NCBI GenBank assembly: GCA_030597505.1
Contig: JAUVRS010000002.1
Location: 1 to 25,336 of the forward strand
Length of the DNA: 25,336 bases
Origin: Desulfobacteraceae bacterium
GTDB taxonomy: Bacteria > Desulfobacterota > DSM-4660 > Desulfatiglandales > Desulfatiglandaceae
Reading direction: 5' to 3'
This document shows positions 1 through 7,707 of the stretch, one piece after another. How positions within the stretch are numbered: position 1 is the first letter of the stretch; every line of letters begins with the position of its first letter. Below the pieces are notes generated by a model that worked only from the letters and a program-made list of their open reading frames with translations, did no database searches and was not told where the DNA came from. The position numbers and the translations under genes are program-made.

Positions 1-2
1 CG

Positions 3-125
3 GCGTGTCACACGTATGGCCAACTGCCCATCCCTGAAAATTTAGACGACATTCAATGCGAATTGCCGAAGAGGAAAAGTTTTTTGGAATTCTTGCAAGA
101 AAAGGGTGAGTCCATTGACACATAA
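3..125 (+). CDS. Possible 3' end of an unrecognised gene (partial)
   Basis: An open frame enters from the left edge and ends at a TAA at 123-125, giving about 40 codons. The other two plus-strand frames close earlier, within the first 45 bases. The peptide is hydrophilic and charged near its end (KRKSFLEFLQEKGESIDT). I do not recognise the family. It could be the C-terminus of a real gene that starts outside the window, or a chance open frame. Confidence 0.3.
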   Translation, partial: ACHTYGQLPIPENLDDIQCELPKRKSFLEFLQEKGESIDT

Positions 126-455
126 CAGGAAACCTTCACGCCGGTAAGTTTCATATTGATCAAGTGAAATGGGAGAACCACCAGCGTTTATTCCTATGTG
201 CCCTGTTAGGGCTTCGATGCACGTGGTATAGGCAAGACAGATTTTTTAATCTGAGGCCAACAAACCTGACAAAGGGGTCAACCGAGTCTGCTGTGAACTA
301 TTGTTCTGTGATATGATAATGGGACCGTATGCGCAGGCCATTACGGATAGAGTACCCGGACGCATGGTGGCATGTGATGAACAAGGAGGGAGGGGGGAAG
401 CTGTTTTTTGTGTGACTTTCTGTGATGTTTTGTGATGTTTGAGAATAATGGGAGT
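126..455. other. Gene-poor stretch, nothing recognised
   Basis: About 330 bases with no convincing gene. The only longer frame is a minus-strand one at 246-476. It runs into the tRNA-Ser terminator and has a low-complexity, serine/threonine/proline-rich translation, so I do not call it. A short palindrome lies at 237-252 (CAGATT, four T, AATCTG), and a three-unit decamer repeat lies at 411-440. Confidence 0.5.
411..440. repeat. Three tandem decamers, TGTGA-type
   Basis: Three adjacent 10-base units begin with TGTGA. The second and third are identical (TGTGATGTTT) and the first differs at its end (TGTGACTTTC). They lie just beyond the tRNA-Ser terminator. No function is evident, and a short slippage repeat is the simplest reading. 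Confidence 0.6.
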
Positions 456-500
456 TGAAAAAGAAAGGGTTTGCAAGTCATTGATACTGCTTGCAAACCC
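455..500 (-). terminator. Rho-independent terminator of tRNA-Ser
   Basis: Read on the minus strand, a perfect 11-bp stem (GGGTTTGCAAG with CTTGCAAACCC, at 490-500 and 467-477) encloses a 12-base loop. It is followed by a T-rich tail, TTTCTTTTTCAA, at 466-455. It starts 13 bases beyond the CCA end of the tRNA-Ser gene and points the same way, so it is the expected end of that transcript. Confidence 0.85.
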
Positions 501-512
501 TTGGTGTTTTTA

Positions 513-600
513 TGGCGGAGGGAGTAGGATTTGAACCCACGGTACCTCTCGGTACAACGGTTTTCAAGACCGCCGCCTTAAACCACTCGGCCATCCCTCC
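513..600 (-). tRNA. tRNA-Ser (anticodon UGA)
   Basis: The minus strand gives an 88-base tRNA beginning GGAGGGATGGCCGAGTGG and ending in an encoded CCA. The acceptor halves GGAGGGA and TCCCTCC pair. The anticodon loop CTTGAAA reads UGA, and a long variable arm follows (a TACC...GGTA stem), as expected for a class II serine tRNA. The T arm carries GGTTCAAATCC. It lies downstream of pgl on the same strand but has its own promoter and terminator. Confidence 0.97.
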
Positions 601-623
601 TGATGGTATTTTAGAGTACCCCA

Positions 624-653
624 ATGATATCCACCAATGGCAGGTGGTGTCAA
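624..653 (-). promoter_or_regulatory. Sigma-70 type promoter for tRNA-Ser
   Basis: On the minus strand, TTGACA (653-648) is followed after 18 bases by TATCAT (629-624). Transcription would begin near 617, a short leader before the tRNA at 600. The spacer contains a dyad (CCACC, seven bases, GGTGG). Confidence 0.7.
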
Positions 654-672
654 GCCCACGGCTGTTTCTCCC

Positions 673-1428
673 TTACTGAGAAGTTGCTATCTCTGCGGAC
701 AGCAGCGATGCGGCATCCCTGTCCAGGATCCAGACCAATTTCCCATTTGACGGGGATATTTTTTTTGCCGGCAGAAGGGCGTGGCTGTCTTCAAAAACCA
801 TCTTGAGAATTGGCGCTTTCCCTATACCAGTAACCAAAAACACGATTTGCCTTGCGTGGTTGAGGACAGGATAGGTCATGGTGACGCGCGGGAGATACGG
901 ATCACCCCCCTTGACCGTTTCCAAAAGGTTATCCCTTTCATCTGGTGATGCTTTATCGGGAAAAAGAGAGGCTACGTGCCCGTCTTTACCCACCCCCAAC
1001 ACTATCAGGTCGAAGACCGGAAATTCCCCGTTTTTCAGACCGAAAAACCCTATCAGCTCTGTACGGTATCTTGAGAGCCCATCCGTTGGGGGAAGATCTC
1101 CCGGCATCGGATGTATCTGTCCCGGTGGTAGGTGAATACTGTCCAGAAGGTCCTTTTTGGCCGTACCATAATTACTGGCCGGATTATCTTCAGGGACACA
1201 CCGGTCGTCAACCCAGAATATATGGCAGCCATCCCAATGGATTTCAGATCTGATTGGTTCTTTGGCCAGAACTCTGTGAAACAGCCTGGGAGTGGAACCA
1301 CCCGAGAGACCCACGGCAAAACGCCCTCTTTTTGAAATGGACTTGTGGCATGACCTGACAAAGATATTCGCGGTTGCGAGGGCTGCTTTAGCGGGGTTGT
1401 CCTCGATGATTATTTGAGGTTTGTCCAT
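673..1428 (-). CDS. pgl: 6-phosphogluconolactonase
   Basis: Hydrolyses 6-phosphogluconolactone to 6-phosphogluconate in the oxidative pentose phosphate pathway, in the cytosol. Family hallmarks are visible from the chosen start: LSGGSTP at residues 41-47, the VDDRCVP segment, and DLIVLGVGKDGHVASLFP. The length (251 aa) is normal for bacterial Pgl. The frame can be extended to a TTG at 1458, but its AAGG lies only one base before that codon. The ATG at 1428 fits the family's N-terminus better, although it too lacks a clear ribosome site. It is the last gene of the long minus-strand array, just after tpiA, so translation is probably coupled. No zwf or gnd gene is present in the window. Function is firm; the start is uncertain. 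Confidence 0.9.
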   Translation of the reverse strand: MDKPQIIIEDNPAKAALATANIFVRSCHKSISKRGRFAVGLSGGSTPRLFHRVLAKEPIRSEIHWDGCHIFWVDDRCVPEDNPASNYGTAKKDLLDSIHLPPGQIHPMPGDLPPTDGLSRYRTELIGFFGLKNGEFPVFDLIVLGVGKDGHVASLFPDKASPDERDNLLETVKGGDPYLPRVTMTYPVLNHARQIVFLVTGIGKAPILKMVFEDSHALLPAKKISPSNGKLVWILDRDAASLLSAEIATSQ

Positions 1429-1461
1429 AGAGAAAATGGCGGCCAGGTTTTTGTGCAAGCC

Positions 1462-2226
1462 TTAAGAAAAACGAATTATTTGAAGAAAAGAATCCGGCTT
1501 AAGACTGGCCCCACCGACCAGGGCGCCATCTATGTCTTCCTGTGACATCAGATCTGCTGTATTGTCAGGCTTTACGCTACCGCCGTAAAGGATCCGAACC
1601 TGGGATGCGGTTTTTGAATCAAAACTCGTTTCGAGCCACTCGCGGATAAATCGGTGGACCTCTTGGGCCTGTGATGGTGTGGCTGTTTTACCCGTGCCGA
1701 TGGCCCATACGGGTTCATAGGCCAGGATAGTTGAAGGCGGCATTATCCCGACGGATCTGTAATTGTTCAGAGAAAGATCCAGTTGTTCCTTCAGTACTTT
1801 AAACGTGTGACCACCCTCTCTTTGCTCAAGGGTCTCACCCACACACAAAATAGGGATAAGACCCAGGAGAGATGCCGCCTTTGCCTTTAGATCAATCATC
1901 TCGTTTGTCTCATGGAAAAGGTTCCTTCTTTCTGAATGACCAATGATCACGTGGGTACACCCGGTCTCTATGAGCATTGCACCTGATATTTCACCTGTGA
2001 AGGCGCCGTTTGTTTTCCAGTGCATATTTTGCGCACTCAAAAAAATTCCGGAGTCTTTGATTGCCTCCCTGACAACGCCAAGGGCTGTAAAGGGTGGGGC
2101 CAACAATACATCGACTCCTTTAAGTGAATCCATACCAGCAGCGATTTCTCCGGCGAGACTGACAGAATCGTCAATACTCGGGTTCATCTTCCAGTTTCCG
2201 GCAATCAAAAGCCGTCTTTTTATCAT
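1462..2226 (-). CDS. tpiA: Triosephosphate isomerase
   Basis: Interconverts dihydroxyacetone phosphate and glyceraldehyde 3-phosphate in glycolysis and gluconeogenesis. The 254-residue product is full length. Catalytic residues are in place: Lys13 in GNWKMN, His97 in IGHSERR, and Glu171 in AYEPVWAIGTGK. The phosphate-binding loop near the C-terminus (LYGGSVKPDN, GALVGGASL) is intact. A GGGAG ribosome site precedes the ATG. It sits between gap and pgl in the same direction, separated from gap by about 194 bases in which I see no clear terminator or promoter. Confidence 0.98.
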   Translation of the reverse strand: MIKRRLLIAGNWKMNPSIDDSVSLAGEIAAGMDSLKGVDVLLAPPFTALGVVREAIKDSGIFLSAQNMHWKTNGAFTGEISGAMLIETGCTHVIIGHSERRNLFHETNEMIDLKAKAASLLGLIPILCVGETLEQREGGHTFKVLKEQLDLSLNNYRSVGIMPPSTILAYEPVWAIGTGKTATPSQAQEVHRFIREWLETSFDSKTASQVRILYGGSVKPDNTADLMSQEDIDGALVGGASLKPDSFLQIIRFS

Positions 2227-2420
2227 TTTAATTCTCCCATCAAATAAAAGAATGGCAGTTCCAGAAACGGATTGTCAGGCTCTACCGTAACTATTCAGGT
2301 TGTTTAGGGTGTATGCTAAATGTCTACAGCCTATCTACCTGAGCAGTCAGGGTCTGGCCAACAAAAAAGCTTTGTCGGTGGCCTGCATTTCACCACTTCA
2401 GTGTCCCGTAAAATCCAGTG

Positions 2421-3419
2421 CTAGTTGTTGGCCATGTAAAGGGCCAGATCCACCATTCGGTTTGAATAGCCGACTTCGTTATCATACCAGGCAAGAATTT
2501 TGGCCATGTCGCCGATGGCGGCTGTTGAGAGGCCGTCGACAGTTGAGGAAACAGCCGTGCCATTAAAGTCGATGGATACGAGAGGTTCATCGCTGAAAGC
2601 AAGAATCCCTTTCAGATCCGTTTCTGCAGCCTCCCGCATTGCACCATTGATTTCATCTATGGCGACTGGTTTGCTCAGTTGGACAACAAGATCCACCACC
2701 GACACATTCGGAGTAGGCACCCGGATGGCCATCCCATGCAACTTGCCCTCAAGCTGAGGAAGCACCAGGGAAACCGCCTTGGCCGCACCCGTTGTCGTCG
2801 GGATCATGGATAGGGCGGCGGCACGGGCCCTTCTGAGATCCTTGTGGGGGAAATCCAAAAGCCGTTGATCGCCGGTATAGGCATGGGTAGTTGTCATAAG
2901 GCCCTTTTCAATCCCAAAGCGGTCTAAAAGGACCTTGCAGACCGGGGCGAGACAATTGGTGGTGCAGGAAGCGTTTGAGACGATATGGTGTTTCCCACCA
3001 TCGTATTCATGCTGGTTTACTCCCAGAACAACCGTCAGGTCAGGCCCTTTGGCCGGCGCTGAGATTATGACTTTGCTGGCACCTGCATCAAGATGAGCTG
3101 CTGCCTTTTCCCGATCCCTAAACAGGCCCGTACATTCAAAGACCGTCTCAACACCCAGTTCTCGCCATGGCAACTTTTCAGGTGTTCTCTCCGAGCATAT
3201 TTCAGTCTCTTTTCCATTTACGATTATCGAATGGTCGGTAGCGGACACGTCTCCCTTAAAGGCTCCATGAACCGAATCATATTTTAGCAGATGGACAAGG
3301 GTTGGGAGATCCGTCAGGTCATTTATGGCTAAAAAGTCAATATTTGGTTTATCAATCCCTGCCCTGAAAACCATTCTTCCAATCCGACCAAAACCGTTGA
3401 TAGCCACTTTTAGAGACAT
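2421..3419 (-). CDS. gap: Glyceraldehyde-3-phosphate dehydrogenase, type I
   Basis: Oxidises glyceraldehyde 3-phosphate to 1,3-bisphosphoglycerate with NAD(P)+ and phosphate; cytosolic tetramer. The 332 residues start with the Rossmann motif INGFGRIGR (7-15). Asp34 in AINDLTD favours NAD+ binding, based on what is known of the family. The catalytic pair is Cys152 in SNASCTTNC and His179 in TTHAYTGDQ. A strong ribosome site, AAGGAGGT, lies seven bases before the ATG, the best in the array, which suggests high translation. It follows rimI by about 50 bases and precedes tpiA, so lower-glycolysis genes are attached to the end of the LPS/rpoN array. Confidence 0.98.
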   Translation of the reverse strand: MSLKVAINGFGRIGRMVFRAGIDKPNIDFLAINDLTDLPTLVHLLKYDSVHGAFKGDVSATDHSIIVNGKETEICSERTPEKLPWRELGVETVFECTGLFRDREKAAAHLDAGASKVIISAPAKGPDLTVVLGVNQHEYDGGKHHIVSNASCTTNCLAPVCKVLLDRFGIEKGLMTTTHAYTGDQRLLDFPHKDLRRARAAALSMIPTTTGAAKAVSLVLPQLEGKLHGMAIRVPTPNVSVVDLVVQLSKPVAIDEINGAMREAAETDLKGILAFSDEPLVSIDFNGTAVSSTVDGLSTAAIGDMAKILAWYDNEVGYSNRMVDLALYMANN

Positions 3420-3472
3420 TTTTTACCTCCTTATTTCCATTTGATTGAACACTGTAAAATCCGAAAAAAATA

Positions 3473-3982
3473 TCATGCAGCGTGTTCCACGTTCCAGATA
3501 TAACCTAACTTCCTCAACCCCGTATCTTGAGGTGCCAGAGAAAGGGACATGATTATGGCATCCTCATTGGTCTCTCTGTAATATCGGGGCCTGCGGCTTA
3601 TTTCAGTAAAACCGGCCTTTTTATAAAAGGCCCTGGCACCGACATTTGAAGGCCTGACTTCTAACCATGCCTTTGTAGCCCCTTCGGATAGACTCGCCTC
3701 CATCAATTTTTTCAGCAGACAGCCCCCAAACCCTCTTTTCCGTCTCTGTGGATGAACGGCAATATTCATCAAATGGGTCTCATTCGCAAAGATCCAAAAA
3801 CAAATATAGCCTCCAATTTTTCCACCTGCCAGCAACGCCCAAAGCTGTGAGACCGGCCTCTTTGTCTCCGCTTCAAAGGCCCGTATGGTCCATGGGGATA
3901 AAAAAGAAGACTTTTCCACCTCCAATATAGGGTCTTTAAACCGATGGAAATTTTCCGGGGTTACTTCCTGGAGGGAAATCAT
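3473..3982 (-). CDS. rimI: Ribosomal protein S18 alanine N-acetyltransferase-like GNAT protein
   Basis: A GNAT-fold acetyltransferase of 169 residues, most like RimI, which acetylates the N-terminal alanine of ribosomal protein S18 using acetyl-CoA. The acetyl-CoA loop is seen as IAVHPQRRKRGFGG (74-87), followed by LEVRPSN (107-113) and AFYKKAGF (118-125), the usual RimI pattern. The C-terminal tail after residue 150 is slightly longer than in the enteric protein. It begins two bases after the stop of the EIIA gene, so the two are very likely translationally coupled. The true substrate cannot be read from the sequence; other GNAT targets are possible. Confidence 0.85.
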   Translation of the reverse strand: MISLQEVTPENFHRFKDPILEVEKSSFLSPWTIRAFEAETKRPVSQLWALLAGGKIGGYICFWIFANETHLMNIAVHPQRRKRGFGGCLLKKLMEASLSEGATKAWLEVRPSNVGARAFYKKAGFTEISRRPRYYRETNEDAIIMSLSLAPQDTGLRKLGYIWNVEHAA

Positions 3983-3984
3983 TC

Positions 3985-4383
3985 CTATTTCAGCAGTTTG
4001 CCCGCAAGGGCAATACTCCTCCTGCCCGCCTGTTCCGCCCTTTCACCCAGTTCGGTCAATGTAAGCTGGTGCCGATCCTGGGCAACCGAAATGACCATGG
4101 GCAGATTAACCCCGGTCAGGACCTCAACCATCTGTTCTTCCAGAAAGGAAAGACTCAAGTTGGACGGGGTGCCACCAAACATATCTGTGAGGACAAGGAC
4201 TCCTTGGCCGTCATCGAGGCTTTTTATCTTCTCTGCAATGGCCGTCAACAGTTCTTCTGTTTCTGATGTCTCCGTGATGGCGATGGCGTCAGCGTTCTCA
4301 AGCCGGCCCACAATAAGTTCAGCGGCGTTCAAGAATTCTCTTCCCAGATTACAGTGAGAAATAATCAGCAATCCTATCATCAT
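3985..4383 (-). CDS. PTS EIIA component, mannose family
   Basis: A 132-residue EIIA domain of the mannose/fructose/sorbose PTS family, which carries phosphate on a histidine. His10 in LIISHCNLG is the expected phosphorylation site. The VLTDMFGGTPSN motif around residues 64-75 is diagnostic of the family. It is a stand-alone domain with no IIB, IIC or IID partner here. In related bacteria such orphan EIIA-Man proteins lie beside rpoN/ptsN and are thought to be regulatory rather than for sugar uptake; that role is an inference here. The start has two tandem ATGs preceded by GGGGAAG. It is followed two bases later by rimI and preceded by ptsN after 27 bases. Confidence 0.9.
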   Translation of the reverse strand: MMIGLLIISHCNLGREFLNAAELIVGRLENADAIAITETSETEELLTAIAEKIKSLDDGQGVLVLTDMFGGTPSNLSLSFLEEQMVEVLTGVNLPMVISVAQDRHQLTLTELGERAEQAGRRSIALAGKLLK

Positions 4384-4410
4384 AGCTTCCCCGGGACTCT
4401 TTCGTTATAG

Positions 4411-4872
4411 TCAATGTTCTTCGTCTGTTTGAACGATTGTCTGGTAGAGTTCTTCCCTGGTTTCCGTTTCCATCAGCTTTTTGCGAAAGGTGTTGCTTTT
4501 TAATATTCTGGCTATTTTTGCCAATACCTGCAAGTGGATCCCGGAGGAATTGTCGGGGGCCACGAGAAGGAAGAAAAGATAAACGGGCTGTCTGTCAATG
4601 GACTCAAAGTCGATGCCATCCTTGCTTCTGCCAAATGAGATTATTGGACGCCCAATACCTTTAAGCTTTCCGTGAGGGATGGCGACCCCGTCACCGATTC
4701 CCGTAGTTCCAAGACGTTCCCTTTCCACCAACACCTTTACAAGGGCCTCTTTTTCTATTGAAGACACATGGTCTGAAATGACTTGGGCCAATTCTTCCAG
4801 AACGCCTGCCTTGTCATTGGCTTTCAACTCGGGAACAATGCTGTTTTTTTCTATGATTTCCGACAGTTTCAT
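4411..4872 (-). CDS. ptsN: Nitrogen-regulatory PTS protein EIIA-Ntr
   Basis: A 153-residue EIIA of the fructose/nitrogen-regulatory PTS family. His67 in GVAIPHGKL is the phosphorylation site, in the same position class as His73 of the E. coli protein. The 'RLGTTGIGDGVAIPHG' stretch (53-68) is highly typical. PtsN generally links nitrogen, carbon and potassium status and is classically encoded next to rpoN and hpf, as here. Neither a ptsP/ptsI homologue, an HPr gene, hprK nor rapZ is in the window, so its phosphate donor must be encoded elsewhere. The ribosome site is weak (GGATT). Confidence 0.95.
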   Translation of the reverse strand: MKLSEIIEKNSIVPELKANDKAGVLEELAQVISDHVSSIEKEALVKVLVERERLGTTGIGDGVAIPHGKLKGIGRPIISFGRSKDGIDFESIDRQPVYLFFLLVAPDNSSGIHLQVLAKIARILKSNTFRKKLMETETREELYQTIVQTDEEH

Positions 4873-4913
4873 TTAATCAATCCAAAAAAATAAAGTGTTT
4901 TTTTTGACAAATA

Positions 4914-5453
4914 TCAGTTCGCGGGCTCAATAAGTCCGAGATTGCCGTCCCCCCGCTTGTAGATCACGTTGATCTCCCGGGATTTTGCATTCCTAAAGAC
5001 AAGAAATTCCTGCCCCGATATGCTGAGCTGCATGGCAGCTTCCTCAGGATCCATGGGTTTTTCAATCATTTTTTCGATTTCAATAAGTGGTTCCTCGCCA
5101 GCAAAGGCAGAGACCTCATCCGTCTCTTCGGTCTCCAGCGTGTCCTCACTCTTGGGATTCTCCGGGCGATGGTTCCTTAACTTGGAGAGATGCCGTTTGA
5201 CCTGTTTTTCAATCTTATCCATAACCTGATCGATCGCCGAATACATATCTCCTGTTTCTTCGACTGCCTTTACCAGGGTCCCGTTTACGCTCACCATTAC
5301 GTCCGCCTGATGCCTGAATTTTTCAACGGTCAATACCACGTGGGCATCAGCTGCAGAATCCAAGTATTTGTTTATTTTCGAAAGTTTGTCTTCAGCATAG
5401 GTTTTGAGGCTTTCTGTGGGTTCAATGTGTCTGAATGTCACGGTAATATCCAT
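4914..5453 (-). CDS. hpf: Ribosome hibernation promoting factor, long form
   Basis: Binds the 30S decoding region and dimerises ribosomes into inactive 100S particles under starvation. The 179 residues contain an N-terminal HPF/RaiA domain (about 1-100, with TVTFRHIEPTESLKTYAEDKL) and an acidic linker (about 100-125). The C-terminal dimerisation domain (about 130-175) includes EAAMQLSISGQEFLVFRNA and INVIYKRGDGNLGLIEP. This makes it the long type rather than the short enteric HPF. A good GGAGGGGAAA ribosome site precedes the ATG. It lies between rpoN and ptsN, the standard position of this gene. Confidence 0.96.
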   Translation of the reverse strand: MDITVTFRHIEPTESLKTYAEDKLSKINKYLDSAADAHVVLTVEKFRHQADVMVSVNGTLVKAVEETGDMYSAIDQVMDKIEKQVKRHLSKLRNHRPENPKSEDTLETEETDEVSAFAGEEPLIEIEKMIEKPMDPEEAAMQLSISGQEFLVFRNAKSREINVIYKRGDGNLGLIEPAN

Positions 5454-5496
5454 AAATTTCCCCTCCCTTGAATTCGGAAGTTAGTGTAGAAAACAG

Positions 5497-6936
5497 TCAG
5501 TAGAGGTTTTTTCTTTTGCTTGAAGGGAGCACCCCCATTGACTCCCTATATTTGGCCACCGTTCTGCGGGCGATGTTTATATTAAGATCCGCCAACATTT
5601 CGGCAATTTGTTCATCACTGTATGGTTTTTCCTTTTTTTCCGATTTGAAGATGTTACGCATATGTTCTTTTACACTCTCTGAGGCCACGGCAGCCCCTCG
5701 AACGCTCTTGATTGAGCTGTTAAAAAAATATTTGAGCTCAAAAAGTCCCTGAGGGGTATGTACATATTTGTTTGTGGTGGCCCTGCTGACCGTTGACTCA
5801 TGCATTTCAATATCCTCAGCCACATTTCTGAGTACAAGCGGCTTCAGATGGGTGATACCACCGTCGAGAAAACCTTTTTGAAAACGAACAATGCTTTCTG
5901 TTACCCTGTAAATGGTCCTTCGACGTTGGTGGATGCTTTTTATGAGCCAGGCAGCTGATCTCAATTTTTCCTGGATATATGCCTTGGCGTTTTCGGACAT
6001 AGAGTCCCTTCTCTGAAGGATATCTTTATAATAAGGGCTTATCCTAAGTCTTGGCAACCCATCTTCGTTTTGAGCGATTTCATAACCATTGGCTGTTTTG
6101 AAAACGTATATGTCGGGGGTTATGTAGATGGTCTGTTCGTTCGAATAGCTCCGGCCGGGTCTTGGGTCCATTTCCCTAATCACTGATACCGCCGCGAGAA
6201 CCTCGGTGAAAGGTACGGACAGGCTCTTTGCGATGCGTTTGTATTTCTCCCCCTCAAGTTCTCCCAGACAGTTCTTGATTATCTTTTCAACCGTTGTTCC
6301 CTCAAGGTTGTGAAATCCGGCCTGTATGAGCAAGCATTCTCTCATGTCCCGGGCAGCCACGCCCACCGGATCGAAAGTCTGGATGAGTTCGAGGGTCGTA
6401 AGTGCCTTATCCAGCTCATATCCGGTAATACGAGAAGTCTCTTCAAGGGGAATGTCAAGATACCCGTCCTCATCCAGGTTCCCGATAATGTGGGTTCCAA
6501 TTTCTTTTTGTTCGTCGTCAAGATTGCTCAAGTTTAATTGCCACATCAGGTGGTCGGCAAGGCTTGTCCCAGTTGCCGTGATGTTTTCCATGGACGGAAA
6601 TTCTCTCTCTTCATAGGGTGTTGAGGCCCACTCCGTGTTATATTCGGTGATATAGCTTTCCCAGTCCACGTCATCCCTTGTGTTCTCTTCAATGGTCACC
6701 TCCGGAAGCTCTGGGGGATCCTCTTCCGTGGGGTCCTTCTCCTCAGGGGTTGGGTCAGTGTCCTTGGCATCATCCGGCCCTTGCTCTTCGAGAACGGGGT
6801 TTGATTCCATCTCCTGAGAAATGTTCTCTATGAGCTCAAGTTTGGACAGTTGCAACAATTTGATGGCCTGTTGCAGCTGAGGGGTCATGACGAGCTGTTG
6901 GGTGAGACTCAGCGATTGTCTTAACTCTAAAGCCAT
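5497..6936 (-). CDS. rpoN: RNA polymerase sigma-54 factor
   Basis: Sigma-54 directs RNA polymerase to -24/-12 promoters that need an AAA+ activator. From the ATG at 6936 the protein has 479 residues. Region I is glutamine/leucine rich (MALELRQSLSLTQQLVMTPQ onward), followed by an acidic region II (about 60-90), the core-binding domain, and a helix-turn-helix containing MHESTVSRATTNKYV. The RpoN box ARRTVAKYRE is at 456-465. I prefer this ATG because region I normally begins the protein. The frame can extend 29 codons upstream, but that would overlap lptB. It starts 31 bases after the lptB stop. Confidence 0.97.
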   Translation of the reverse strand: MALELRQSLSLTQQLVMTPQLQQAIKLLQLSKLELIENISQEMESNPVLEEQGPDDAKDTDPTPEEKDPTEEDPPELPEVTIEENTRDDVDWESYITEYNTEWASTPYEEREFPSMENITATGTSLADHLMWQLNLSNLDDEQKEIGTHIIGNLDEDGYLDIPLEETSRITGYELDKALTTLELIQTFDPVGVAARDMRECLLIQAGFHNLEGTTVEKIIKNCLGELEGEKYKRIAKSLSVPFTEVLAAVSVIREMDPRPGRSYSNEQTIYITPDIYVFKTANGYEIAQNEDGLPRLRISPYYKDILQRRDSMSENAKAYIQEKLRSAAWLIKSIHQRRRTIYRVTESIVRFQKGFLDGGITHLKPLVLRNVAEDIEMHESTVSRATTNKYVHTPQGLFELKYFFNSSIKSVRGAAVASESVKEHMRNIFKSEKKEKPYSDEQIAEMLADLNINIARRTVAKYRESMGVLPSSKRKNLY

Positions 6937-6967
6937 GATAAATTTGTTGGCATCTCCGGGGTTGAAG

Positions 6968-7702
6968 TCATAGATTAAAATTTTCACCCAGATAGACGTT
7001 CCGGACAATTTCGCTCTGAACAATCTTCTCTGGTATGCCCTGCTCTATGATCCTGCCTTCATTTATAATATAGGCAGTATCGCAAACGCTTAAGGTTTCC
7101 CTTACATTGTGATCCGATATAATAATACCTAGACCCTTGTCTTTCAACTGTCTGATGATCTGTTGGATATCATTTATAATCAGGGGATCAATCCCGGCAA
7201 AGGGTTCATCCAGTAACATAAACCTCGGTTCCGTGACCAGCGCCCTGGTTATTTCCAGCCTTCGTCGCTCACCACCAGATAGGGAAGATGCTTTTTGTTT
7301 GGCCAAATGGGCGATGTTTAGTTCAGCAAGCAGACTCTCAAGTCGGATTTTCCTCTCATGGGCAGAAATATCCAGGGTCTCCAGGATTGCCAGCAAGTTT
7401 TGTTCTACGGTCAATTTTCTAAATATAGAAGGCTCCTGAGAAAGATAATTGATCCCTTTCCTGGCTCTGAGATACATGGGGTCACGGGTGATATTGCTTC
7501 CATCCAGAAAGACCTTGCCCTGGTTTGGACGGGCAAGACCCACAACCATATAAAATGTTGTGGTTTTGCCTGCGCCATTTGGACCCAGGAGCCCCACTAT
7601 CTCCCCTCTTTTTAGCCCCAGACTGACACAATCAACTACCCGCTTGCCATGATAGATCTTGACAAGGCCCTCTGCCTGGAGCATCTCATCAGCCACTGCC
7701 AC
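6968..7702 (-). CDS. lptB: LPS export ABC transporter ATP-binding protein
   Basis: The cytosolic ATPase of the LptB2FGC complex that extracts LPS from the inner membrane. It has 244 residues with Walker A GPNGAGKT (40-47), a Q-loop at YLSQEPSIF (87-94), signature LSGGERRR (141-148), Walker B FMLLDEP (161-167, catalytic Glu166) and the H-loop His198 in SDHNVRET. The ORF begins with GTG at 7702, with AGGG a few bases before it; an ATG six codons later is the alternative. It follows lptA by five bases and precedes rpoN. LptF and LptG are not in the window. Confidence 0.97.
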   Translation of the reverse strand: MAVADEMLQAEGLVKIYHGKRVVDCVSLGLKRGEIVGLLGPNGAGKTTTFYMVVGLARPNQGKVFLDGSNITRDPMYLRARKGINYLSQEPSIFRKLTVEQNLLAILETLDISAHERKIRLESLLAELNIAHLAKQKASSLSGGERRRLEITRALVTEPRFMLLDEPFAGIDPLIINDIQQIIRQLKDKGLGIIISDHNVRETLSVCDTAYIINEGRIIEQGIPEKIVQSEIVRNVYLGENFNL

Positions 7703-7707
7703 AAGCC

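Noticed and set aside
246..476. Minus-strand 76-codon frame
   Set aside because: It overlaps the tRNA-Ser terminator, has biased low-complexity composition and no ribosome site that I can see.
513..600. tRNA-Ser as an integration site for a genomic island
   Set aside because: I looked for a repeat of its 3' end in 1-512 and elsewhere nearby and found none, and there is no integrase.
491..679. Plus-strand frame with GVGFEPTVPLGTTVFKTAALNHSA across 520-600
   Set aside because: This is the antisense translation of the tRNA-Ser gene, a well-known type of spurious protein call.
6937..7023. Longer rpoN N-terminus starting at 7023
   Set aside because: It would overlap lptB by 56 bases and add 29 residues before the conserved MALELRQSL start.
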